Positions 6,624 through 12,640 of a stretch of DNA of 12,640 bases are shown piece by piece; within the stretch, counting starts at the first letter, position 1, and each line of letters begins with the position of its first letter. The notes under the pieces are model-generated. The model was not told the origin of the DNA and ran no database searches. It saw nothing but the letters and a program-made list of their open reading frames with translations. Made by a program: the position numbers and the translations under genes. Source of the stretch: CALBPI01 sp039814545 (lineage in GTDB: Bacteria > Pseudomonadota > Gammaproteobacteria > Steroidobacterales > Woeseiaceae); the NCBI GenBank assembly GCA_039814545.1, contig JBCCBB010000081.1:1-12640 (forward strand), read 5' to 3'.

Positions 6624-7466
6624 CTAGTCAGCAGCGAGGTGTTTCGCGTGGAACGCCACGTGCTCGTCGATGAAGCTCGCAATGAAGAAGTAGCTGTGGT
6701 CGTAACCCGCCTGCATGCGCACGCGCGCATCGGCACCCGCATCCGTCAGCGTCTGCTCGAGCAAGGGGATATTGAGTTCACGTTCGAGGAAGGCGTCATC
6801 GCCCCCCTGGTCGACCAGGGTTGGCGGCAACGACGCACCGCCCGCGATGAGCGCACACGCGTCGTAGGACTGCCAGGCGCTGCGATCGTCGCCCAGATAA
6901 CCGCCTAGCGCCTTCTCGCCCCAGGGGCAACGCGAGGCGGCTGCAATAGGCGCGAACGCGGAGACCGAACGGTAGTGACCGGGGTTGCGCAGGGCCAGCA
7001 CGAGCGCGCCGTGTCCGCCCATGGAGTGACCCGAAATCGAGGCGCGCTCGCTGTCCAATGAGAGCGCCGCGGTTACCAATGCCGGCAGCTCCTCGGTGAC
7101 GTAGCTGTCCATTCGGTAGTGACGCGACCAGGGCGGTTGAGTGGCGTCGACGTAGAATCCGGCACCCTTGCCGAAGTCCCAGGCGCCATCGGGATCGTCG
7201 GGCACGTCATCGCCGCGCGGTGACGTGTCGGGTGCCACGATGGCGACACCGTGCTCAGCGGCTGCGCGCTGGGCACCTGCCTTCGTTACAAAGTTCTCGT
7301 CGGTGCAAGTCAGCCCGCTGAGCCAGTACAAAACGGGCACGCGACCGTTCTCCGCCTGAGGCGGCAGATACACGGACATGGTCATCTCACAGCCAAGCGT
7401 GCTCGACGCGTGCCGGTAGCGCTGCTGTCGCCCGCCAAAGGTCCGGTTCTCGGATTCGAGCTGCAT
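6624..7466 (-). CDS. S-formylglutathione hydrolase
   Basis: This 280-residue cytoplasmic esterase hydrolyses S-formylglutathione to formate and glutathione, the last step of glutathione-dependent formaldehyde detoxification. Family hallmarks are clear: LYWLSGLTCTDENF (47-59), PDTSPRG (79-85), GAGFYVDATQPPW, the nucleophile Ser148 in GHSMGGHGAL, the PWGEKALGGYLG segment, Asp223/Asp224 in DQGGDDAFL and His257 in GYDHSYFFI. Length matches the usual 275-285 residues. The ATG at 7466 is chosen because GGGAGA lies about eight bases upstream and the protein then begins as relatives do; longer in-frame starts add an arginine-rich stretch unlike the family. The gene is first in a two-gene operon with the FAN1-exonuclease fusion. 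The usual partner, glutathione-dependent formaldehyde dehydrogenase, is not in the window. Confidence 0.95.
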   Translation of the reverse strand: MQLESENRTFGGRQQRYRHASSTLGCEMTMSVYLPPQAENGRVPVLYWLSGLTCTDENFVTKAGAQRAAAEHGVAIVAPDTSPRGDDVPDDPDGAWDFGKGAGFYVDATQPPWSRHYRMDSYVTEELPALVTAALSLDSERASISGHSMGGHGALVLALRNPGHYRSVSAFAPIAAASRCPWGEKALGGYLGDDRSAWQSYDACALIAGGASLPPTLVDQGGDDAFLERELNIPLLEQTLTDAGADARVRMQAGYDHSYFFIASFIDEHVAFHAKHLAAD

Positions 7467-7473
7467 ATCGTTC

Positions 7474-7494
7474 TCTCCCGTCGCACGTGGGAGA
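7474..7494 (-). repeat. Inverted repeat covering the ribosome-binding site of the formylglutathione hydrolase
   Basis: TCTCCC (7474-7479) and GGGAGA (7489-7494) form a perfect six-base inverted repeat around a nine-base spacer. On the minus strand the arm at 7474-7479 reads GGGAGA, the ribosome-binding site of the hydrolase gene. The repeat could be an operator dyad or a hairpin hiding the ribosome-binding site. Confidence 0.45.
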
Positions 7495-7520
7495 ATACGT
7501 GAGGTAGGGGCCGTCGTCAT
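7492..7520 (-). promoter_or_regulatory. Candidate promoter of the formaldehyde/nuclease operon
   Basis: Read on the minus strand, ATGACG (7520-7515) and TATTCT (7497-7492) are separated by 17 bases; each matches the sigma-70 consensus at four of six positions. The -10 overlaps the outer arm of the inverted repeat at 7474-7494. If used, transcription would begin inside the repeat, about 20 bases before the start codon. This is a weak call from sequence alone. Confidence 0.28.
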
Positions 7521-7560
7521 GATGGTCCGCAAGCGAACACGTCTTCGGGGGAGCTGACGT

Positions 7561-8463
7561 ATGCGCAACACAACAATACGGATTTTGGCCCTGCTTGCAG
7601 CGGGCTGTATGGGCTTTGCGGCGGCACCAGCCTTAGGCCAGCAAGGTGTGCTCGAGCGCGACCTGACGCGGCTCTCAGCGCTGCTGGCCGGCGACTTCGA
7701 CAACCAGGAACAGGTCTATTTCGAGGGCGAACTCGAGGTCGAGGCCGATCTTCGCCACAGTCGTGAGCGCCAGGTCGTTGAAGCCGTTGGCGATTCGGAT
7801 GCGGCGACACTGGCTTGGCATCGTCTTGCGGAGGATTCCGAGACCGTGACCGCACGGGGTCTCTGGCGACTGCAGGTGGACGCGGAAGCCGGCGCGCTGC
7901 GCATGTCGCGCTGGCAACTGCCGCTGCTGGCGGATCTCGAGCGCGCCGCAGTCGAACCCGACGCCGTAGGCTCCCCGCAATGCGACGTGATTTGGCTGCG
8001 ACGCGCTGGGCAGTTTGAAGGCCGGGTGTCAGGTGAAGACTGTGACGAGGCCAACGGTGCGGCCTGGCTCATTGCGGACAGCGAGCTGCAGATACCAACG
8101 GCCAGCATTGACAACGAATCCACCGTCGACCTGCCCTACGTTCTACGACGCTCGCGCTCGTTCCAATGCTGGCTCGCGATTCCGAAGCGTGACGGTGAGA
8201 ACTGGCATTTTGAAAGCCAGCTCATACTCCCCGACCAGGGCGGCCGCGCCTGGGTCGACACGGACGAGCCGAAGCCACAACGCGTCGGTATCAAGATTCG
8301 CAACGTCGCCTGGCCCACGGGCACGAACCGCGACTCGCTCGTACTCTACGTCTACCGTGGCGAGGAAACCTCGGCTGCCAGCTACGCCTGGGGCGAACCT
8401 AGCGCGACGCGGCTGGCGATCAACCTGCGATGGATGCAGACGAGCTGCACGCTCGCCGAATAA
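7561..8463 (+). CDS. Exported CpcT/CpeT-like protein with an extra C-terminal domain
   Basis: This 300-residue exported protein carries an N-terminal signal sequence, with cleavage probably after ALG near residue 26; Cys16 in LAAGC makes a lipoprotein reading possible but less likely. Residues about 35-180 resemble the CpcT/CpeT family: LSALLAGDFDNQEQ at 38-51, then CDVIWLRRAGQFEGRVSGEDC at 141-161, where family members place a conserved cysteine pair. In cyanobacteria this fold attaches bilins to phycobiliproteins; nothing else here suggests bilins, so that activity should not be assumed. Residues 190-300 (including FQCWLAIPK and INLRWMQTSC) are a further domain I do not recognise. GGGGAG lies about six bases before the ATG. 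The gene is divergent from the formylglutathione hydrolase and ends six bases from the stop of ubiG on the other strand. Confidence 0.6.
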   Translation: MRNTTIRILALLAAGCMGFAAAPALGQQGVLERDLTRLSALLAGDFDNQEQVYFEGELEVEADLRHSRERQVVEAVGDSDAATLAWHRLAEDSETVTARGLWRLQVDAEAGALRMSRWQLPLLADLERAAVEPDAVGSPQCDVIWLRRAGQFEGRVSGEDCDEANGAAWLIADSELQIPTASIDNESTVDLPYVLRRSRSFQCWLAIPKRDGENWHFESQLILPDQGGRAWVDTDEPKPQRVGIKIRNVAWPTGTNRDSLVLYVYRGEETSAASYAWGEPSATRLAINLRWMQTSCTLAE

Positions 8464-8469
8464 ACGACA

Positions 8470-9216
8470 TCAACGCTTGTGTGCGAGCAGCATGTAGTTG
8501 ATCGCGGTCATTGAGGTCAGCGCCATCGTGCGCGACAGCGGATTCACGCGAACCCCAGTGAGGTCGGCAAGCTCAAAGTCATCGCGCGCCAGGCAGGCCT
8601 GCAACTCGGCAGGCTTGCGCAGCATGCGGTAGCGGTGTGTGCCGCGGGGCAGCCAGCGCAACACGTACTCGGCGCCGAAAATGGCGACAAACCAGGCCAG
8701 CGGGTTGCGGTTGATGGTCGCCACGAACTGGCTACCGCCCGGCCGCACGAGCTTGCCGCAGTCGCGCATAAACGCATCGAGGTCAGCCACGTGCTCGACC
8801 ACCTCCATGTTGAGCACGACGTCGAATTGCGCACCCGTCTCGCCGAGCGATGACGCCGTGCGTTGCTGGTAGTCGATGGTGAGGCCGGACTCGCGGGCGT
8901 GCAGGCTCGCGATGCCGATGTTCTTCTCCACGATATCAATGCCGGTGACGCTGGCGCCCAAATGCGCCATCGACTCCGAGAGAATGCCGCCGCCGCATCC
9001 GACGTCGAGTACGTTGACGCCTTCAAGTGGTTCGGCGTCCGACGCGTCCCGACCTAACCGCGCGCAAAGCTGATCCCGGATGTAGGTCACGCGCAGCGCA
9101 TTCAGCGTGTGCAGCGGCCAAAACGGGCCGTCCATGTCCCACCAGGTCTCAGCGAGCTTGGTGTAGTGCGCGACCTCGTAGTCGTCAACGGTGCTGTCAG
9201 GTTGCAAATTGGTCAT
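8470..9216 (-). CDS. ubiG: Ubiquinone biosynthesis O-methyltransferase UbiG
   Basis: UbiG performs both O-methylations of ubiquinone synthesis (2-polyprenyl-6-hydroxyphenol and 3-demethylubiquinol) using S-adenosylmethionine, at the inner face of the cytoplasmic membrane. The 248-residue length is typical. The family's N-terminal signature is present (WWDMDGPFWPLHTLNALR, 25-42, with NALR where most have NPLR). The SAM-binding motif I is VLDVGCGGG (69-77), followed by the acidic motif II VTGIDIVEKN (90-99), the LNMEVVEHV segment and FVATINRNPLAW. No strong ribosome-binding site is seen before the ATG. It is divergent from the Omp85 gene with a 94-base gap, and convergent with the CpcT/CpeT-like gene. 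It is not accompanied here by other ubi genes. Confidence 0.97.
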   Translation of the reverse strand: MTNLQPDSTVDDYEVAHYTKLAETWWDMDGPFWPLHTLNALRVTYIRDQLCARLGRDASDAEPLEGVNVLDVGCGGGILSESMAHLGASVTGIDIVEKNIGIASLHARESGLTIDYQQRTASSLGETGAQFDVVLNMEVVEHVADLDAFMRDCGKLVRPGGSQFVATINRNPLAWFVAIFGAEYVLRWLPRGTHRYRMLRKPAELQACLARDDFELADLTGVRVNPLSRTMALTSMTAINYMLLAHKR

Positions 9217-9289
9217 GGCAGACGCGTATTCGCAGACAAAATCCGCGCAGATTCAGGAACCTGCCGTGTCGGTCGTTGCGATCACACGC

Positions 9290-9302
9290 AGTGCCCGGCA
9301 CT
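9290..9302. repeat. Perfect dyad just before the Omp85 start codon
   Basis: AGTGCC-C-GGCACT is a 13-base perfect dyad ending eight bases before the chosen ATG at 9311. As RNA it can form a five-base stem with a CCG loop where a ribosome-binding site would be expected, and none is visible otherwise. As DNA it could be a small operator. Confidence 0.35.
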
Positions 9303-9310
9303 CTTGGCCC

Positions 9311-10984
9311 ATGACGCCCCCAACCCTTCGTCATCGCGCCCAGCGCACGGCGCGCCGGCCTCTGCTGTTAATGCTCGCCCTGCTCCTCGCCGGGGTCTTC
9401 GCGGCATCGCCTGCGCAGGCCACTGAAGACACGCGCGCCCGGTTTGCCCAACTGGAAGCCGAGGGCATCGCGGTGGGCGAGATCACACTCTCGATCAACA
9501 ACATCTTCGATACGAGCAAGCCCGGCGAGAACAAGCGCCTGTACCGCTTTGCCAATCGCATCCACATCACGACGCGACCCTCGGCCATTCGCTCGCAGCT
9601 CCTGTTCGAGCCCGGCGACCCGATCGTGGCGCAGAATATCGAAGAATCGGAACGGCTGCTGCGCAGTAACCCGTTTATTTTCGACGCCAGCATCCGTGTG
9701 CTGCGTATCGAGGACGGCCGCGCCGATTTACTTGTCGAGACGCGTGACAACTGGACCCTGTTCCCCGAAATCGCACTGTCGCGCAGCGGCGGTGAGACGC
9801 GCTGGACGCTCGGTCTCGAGGAAGACAACATTCTGGGCACGGGAAGCGCCGTCACGGTGTCGCGTCGCCGGGACGACGACCGCAGCTCAACCAACTTCGC
9901 CTTCTCGGACCGCAACGTCGGGCGCACCTGGATTGCACTCGATCTGCGCTACCGCGACAGCGACGACGGGGAGGCCCAGCGATTCCGCGTCGCGCAACCG
10001 TTTTACTCTCTCCAGTCGCGTCGGAGCTGGGGTTTTGATGTCTTAACCGAAGACCGCGAAGAACCACTGTTTTCTCGCGGCACCGAGGTGGGCCGATTCC
10101 GCCAGGACGAGCGCCGGCTAAACGCCTGGTGGGGTGTTTCGAACGGACTCGTTGACGGGTGGACCACGCGCTACCGGTTTGGCGTCGTCGTCAGCGACAA
10201 CCGTTTCGACGTCCCGGAAGACGAACCGCCGACCCCGCGCATTCCGAAGGACCGGGATTTGCGTTACCCGTTTGTCAGCGTCGAGCGTGTCGAGGACCGC
10301 TTCGAAAAGGTCCAGAACTTCAATCAGATCATGCAGACCGAGGACCTGTTCCTGGGTCGGAGTGTGTCGCTGAGCCTCGGCTATGCCGGGGCTAGTATCG
10401 GCGCGGATCGCAGCGCCTTCATCGTCAATGCAGCGGGCACCACGAACTACGGTGATCCTTCGAAGTCGTTGCTGACGCTGTCAGGCCGATTGAGCGGTCG
10501 CCTCGAGTCGGGCACGGTTCGAAACGGTCGCGCGCGCATCGATGCGCGCTATGTGCGCCGCCAGTCCGCGAGACGATCCGCTTTCGTCGGCACGCGCATC
10601 GAACTCGGAAAAAACCTCGATGTGGATCGCCCGATCGTTCTGGGCGGCAGAACCGGTCTTCGCGGCTACGACCGCGCGTTTGGAAACGGTGATGCGAGCG
10701 CTCTGTTCACGATCGAACAACGCTTCTTCACAGACTGGTTCCCGTGGCGCCTGTTCCGCGTGGGCGGCGCGGTGTTCGCCGATGTCGGGCGCACCTGGGG
10801 CGAAGATGTGACGGGCCTCGAAGACAGCCGCTGGCTGGCCGACGTCGGCATCGGCCTGCGGCTGGGCAATACGCGCGGCAACAACAACACCGTGTTCCAC
10901 CTGGACTTTGCGAAGCCGCTCGAAAGCGGCCCGGACATCGACAGCGGGCTGCAGATCTCGTTCGAGGCGAAGCGCGGGTTCTAG
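9311..10984 (+). CDS. Omp85-superfamily outer-membrane protein (one POTRA domain plus beta-barrel)
   Basis: From the ATG at 9311 the protein has 557 residues with a classic signal peptide cleaved after SPAQA (residue 37). A single POTRA-like domain lies at about 83-146 (IHITTRPSAIRSQLLFEPGD, EESERLLRSNPFI, LLVETRDNWTL). A 16-strand-type barrel should follow, with alternating aromatic strands. The L6-loop signature is GLRGY (449-453), carrying the arginine conserved across Omp85 proteins, and the last residue is phenylalanine, as the BAM machine expects. It is too short for BamA and has fewer POTRA domains than TamA, so it is a smaller BamA/TamA-like protein of undefined role, perhaps in transport or assembly of a surface protein. 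Starting at 9191 would place 40 non-signal residues ahead of the signal peptide. The start has no clear ribosome-binding site. Its stop shares CTAG with the convergent gene. Confidence 0.86.
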   Translation: MTPPTLRHRAQRTARRPLLLMLALLLAGVFAASPAQATEDTRARFAQLEAEGIAVGEITLSINNIFDTSKPGENKRLYRFANRIHITTRPSAIRSQLLFEPGDPIVAQNIEESERLLRSNPFIFDASIRVLRIEDGRADLLVETRDNWTLFPEIALSRSGGETRWTLGLEEDNILGTGSAVTVSRRRDDDRSSTNFAFSDRNVGRTWIALDLRYRDSDDGEAQRFRVAQPFYSLQSRRSWGFDVLTEDREEPLFSRGTEVGRFRQDERRLNAWWGVSNGLVDGWTTRYRFGVVVSDNRFDVPEDEPPTPRIPKDRDLRYPFVSVERVEDRFEKVQNFNQIMQTEDLFLGRSVSLSLGYAGASIGADRSAFIVNAAGTTNYGDPSKSLLTLSGRLSGRLESGTVRNGRARIDARYVRRQSARRSAFVGTRIELGKNLDVDRPIVLGGRTGLRGYDRAFGNGDASALFTIEQRFFTDWFPWRLFRVGGAVFADVGRTWGEDVTGLEDSRWLADVGIGLRLGNTRGNNNTVFHLDFAKPLESGPDIDSGLQISFEAKRGF

Positions 10985-12640
10985 TCGCCCGCGGCCGCCT
11001 GCTGTGCGCGCTGCTTGCGACGGTACTCCACGTAGGCGCGGTATTCGGCCGGACTCAGTCCGTCGTCTTTGTCTGCATTGAACGCATCAAAGCGACCTTC
11101 GCCGAAGGCTTCGCCCATGCGCCCCGGCATTTCGTCCTGCTGCATCACGCCGTCGAAGTTATCGTCGAGCGCACCAAAGAACTGGTTGATCTCGAACGCC
11201 ACCTGGTCGTGCGCGGGCTCTGCCGCCGTGCCTTCGGTCCAGCGAAAGAAAAAGCCACCGTAGAGCATTTCGTCGTGCGACTGCAGGCCCCAGGGTACGG
11301 TCCGCTCAGGGTCCGGGTTGGCCGGGTTGCGCGCGCTGTTGTCGTAAACGGAGGTGTGCACGATGCGCGAACCCGCTGGCACAGTCAGCGGCTCGGCCAA
11401 CGTGTAAGTGTGTTGCCAATTGAAGTCGTAACGCGGCACGTGCAGGAGCGGCTCGCGCTTGCCGTCGGGGTACTCGATGTCAAAGCGCGTCGAGTGGCCG
11501 CGGTAATGCGCGTGCGGGAACAGGCTGTAGATCTCGGCCTCGCGGTCAAACTGGAAGTACGCCGTTTCCTGGTGGCGCGCCTCGCCCGGCGGAATCGCAA
11601 TGTCCCAGCCCATGACGACCTGTTGGCGCAGGTGGTGTTTGGGCGCCTCGTCGTGGAAGTACAGTGCGACCTGCGTTTCGTCGGTCGCCGCTACGCCGTA
11701 GGGCGTGTAGTGCATCTGCAGGTGAATTTGGCCACCCTGCTTCACAAGTACGCCTGTGCCTTCGGGGTAGACGTAGCTTTCGGCACCCGGGGCGTACCCC
11801 ATGAGGTAGTTCGAGAAGACGGCATCGAGTCGATCCTCATCACCATCGGGAATGACCTCTTCGGTCGTGCCGATTAGGACATGGTGCACCACCTTGCCAT
11901 TGCCAGGCTTGATGCTTACGGCGCGAACCCAGACGTCGTTCTCGAGCGGGTTCGGAACGGCCGGGAATTGGTAGTCCACGATCCCGGTGGCGGGCACCGT
12001 AAAGGCGGGCGCCGTAACCACGAGGTCAGGTTCGCCCAGCGGCCAGGCATCAGGTACCGGCGCCGTGTTCTTGAGCGGATCAGGGCCGTCGCCACGCGGG
12101 GCGCCTGCCTCAATCCAGTGGATGAGCGTGCGCTTTTCGTCGGCGGTCAAAGCACGCGCGGCATGGATTTCCGGCAGGTCGGTCGCGACCTCCCAGGGCG
12201 GCATGCGACGCGTGCGCACAACCTCGCGAATCATCGGCGCGAAACCGCGAATCATCTCGTAGCTGGTCATGGCCCAGGGACCGATACCACCCGGTCGGTG
12301 GCAGGCCGTGCAGCGTTCCTGCAGCAGCGGTGCGATCGTCTCCGAATAGCTGATCTTGGCGTGCTCGGCAACGCGCTCACGTTCGGGGAAGTTGATGATG
12401 CAACCGACGGCGTCGCGTCGCGACTCTGCGACGGGCTCACCAGCGATGACGCTGTCGAGCGCATCCGCCAGGTAGGTCTCGGTCGCCACTTTCTTCTGCG
12501 TCTCGTAACCCACACGGTCGCTCAGCGGGCCGCGGTAGGCGACCTCCCAGTTGCGCGGGTCAATCACGAGCACTTCGCCGCTGCGATCGAGCTCGAGCGC
12601 CTCACCGATGAGCTGCGTCTCGTCGACGAGGATCGGCATA
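10981..12640 (-). CDS. Redoxin / cytochrome c / PHM-like copper monooxygenase / EF-hand protein, N-terminus cut by window edge
   Basis: The visible 552 residues begin inside a thioredoxin-like redoxin domain (PILVDETQLIGEALEL, VIDP, YRGPLSDR; about 1-85), so the true start lies beyond the right edge. Next comes a c-type haem domain: CTACH at 110-114, with RRMPPW (M146) as a likely distal ligand. Residues about 200-465 match the dicopper monooxygenase fold of peptidylglycine hydroxylase and dopamine beta-hydroxylase relatives. All six expected copper ligands are present: H252, H253 and H310 for one copper; H376 and H378 (FPHAHY) and M458 (DEML) for the other. Two EF-hand loops follow: 492-503 (D, N, D, G, E pattern) and 521-532 (N, D, D, D, E pattern). 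It is presumably exported. It may hydroxylate a small molecule or peptide using electrons passed through the haem; the substrate is unknown. Confidence 0.85.
   Translation of the reverse strand, partial: MPILVDETQLIGEALELDRSGEVLVIDPRNWEVAYRGPLSDRVGYETQKKVATETYLADALDSVIAGEPVAESRRDAVGCIINFPERERVAEHAKISYSETIAPLLQERCTACHRPGGIGPWAMTSYEMIRGFAPMIREVVRTRRMPPWEVATDLPEIHAARALTADEKRTLIHWIEAGAPRGDGPDPLKNTAPVPDAWPLGEPDLVVTAPAFTVPATGIVDYQFPAVPNPLENDVWVRAVSIKPGNGKVVHHVLIGTTEEVIPDGDEDRLDAVFSNYLMGYAPGAESYVYPEGTGVLVKQGGQIHLQMHYTPYGVAATDETQVALYFHDEAPKHHLRQQVVMGWDIAIPPGEARHQETAYFQFDREAEIYSLFPHAHYRGHSTRFDIEYPDGKREPLLHVPRYDFNWQHTYTLAEPLTVPAGSRIVHTSVYDNSARNPANPDPERTVPWGLQSHDEMLYGGFFFRWTEGTAAEPAHDQVAFEINQFFGALDDNFDGVMQQDEMPGRMGEAFGEGRFDAFNADKDDGLSPAEYRAYVEYRRKQRAQQAAAGD

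Noticed and set aside
6213..6908. 231-codon plus-strand open frame across the FAN1/hydrolase junction
   Set aside because: It is arginine- and alanine-rich, as expected of a high-GC shadow frame, and covers two strongly supported genes on the other strand.
7467..7703. Longer N-terminal starts for the S-formylglutathione hydrolase
   Set aside because: They would add 18 to 79 residues absent from the family, and the longest would overlap the signal peptide of the divergent gene. The ATG at 7466 has a good ribosome-binding site.
9191..9310. Upstream start at 9191 for the Omp85 gene
   Set aside because: It overlaps the ubiG start region and puts 40 polar residues before an otherwise perfect signal peptide.
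10744..11877. 377-codon plus-strand open frame running from the Omp85 gene into the redox gene
   Set aside because: It overlaps the conserved Omp85 C-terminus and the copper- and haem-binding protein; its translation has no recognisable domain.

Overview
The window is high-GC chromosomal DNA, roughly two-thirds G+C over most of its length, and is most consistent with a gammaproteobacterium. The evidence is a UbiG ubiquinone methyltransferase, a YhcB/ZapG (DUF1043) inner-membrane protein, an Omp85-type outer-membrane barrel, several lipoprotein or Sec signal peptides, and a tRNA-Ala/tRNA-Glu pair that both encode their CCA ends. I see no phage, transposon, integrase or CRISPR array. The genus cannot be named from what is here.

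Layout: (1) 1-176 is the 3' end of a tRNA-Ala, a complete tRNA-Glu(UUC) and a strong intrinsic terminator. (2) 321-998 (+) is a small exported protein of unknown function whose base composition is lower in GC than the rest. (3) 1027-2043 (-) is a secreted lipoprotein esterase of the alpha/beta-hydrolase fold. (4) 2186-2875 (+) is zapG/yhcB with an unusually long acidic tail, followed by a terminator. 2948-4414 (+) is a periplasmic FG-GAP/VCBS-repeat protein. (5) 4411-7466 (-) is a two-gene operon: S-formylglutathione hydrolase, then 11 bases later a 733-residue fusion of a complete FAN1-type VRR-NUC nuclease with a DEDDh (DnaQ-like) exonuclease. (6) 7561-8463 (+) is an exported CpcT/CpeT-like protein, divergent from the formaldehyde operon and convergent with ubiG (8470-9216, -). 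(7) 9311-10984 (+) is a one-POTRA Omp85-family outer-membrane protein. (8) 10981 to the right edge (-) is a large exported redox protein, cut by the window end: redoxin tail, c-type haem domain, PHM-like dicopper monooxygenase domain and EF-hands.

The most interesting unit is the formaldehyde-detoxification/crosslink-repair pair. The hydrolase finishes glutathione-dependent formaldehyde oxidation. FAN1 nucleases process interstrand crosslinks, a class of lesion formaldehyde can cause. Here the FAN1 module is also fused to an intact 3'-5' exonuclease module. Pairing metabolite removal with lesion repair in one transcript is an inference from gene order, domain content and spacing.

Genes are tightly packed. 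Two convergent pairs share their stop codons in a 4-base palindrome (TTAA at 4411-4414, CTAG at 10981-10984). The longest stretch without a gene is the roughly 140 bases between the tRNA terminator and the gene at 321. It holds nothing recognisable beyond a ribosome-binding site near its right end.
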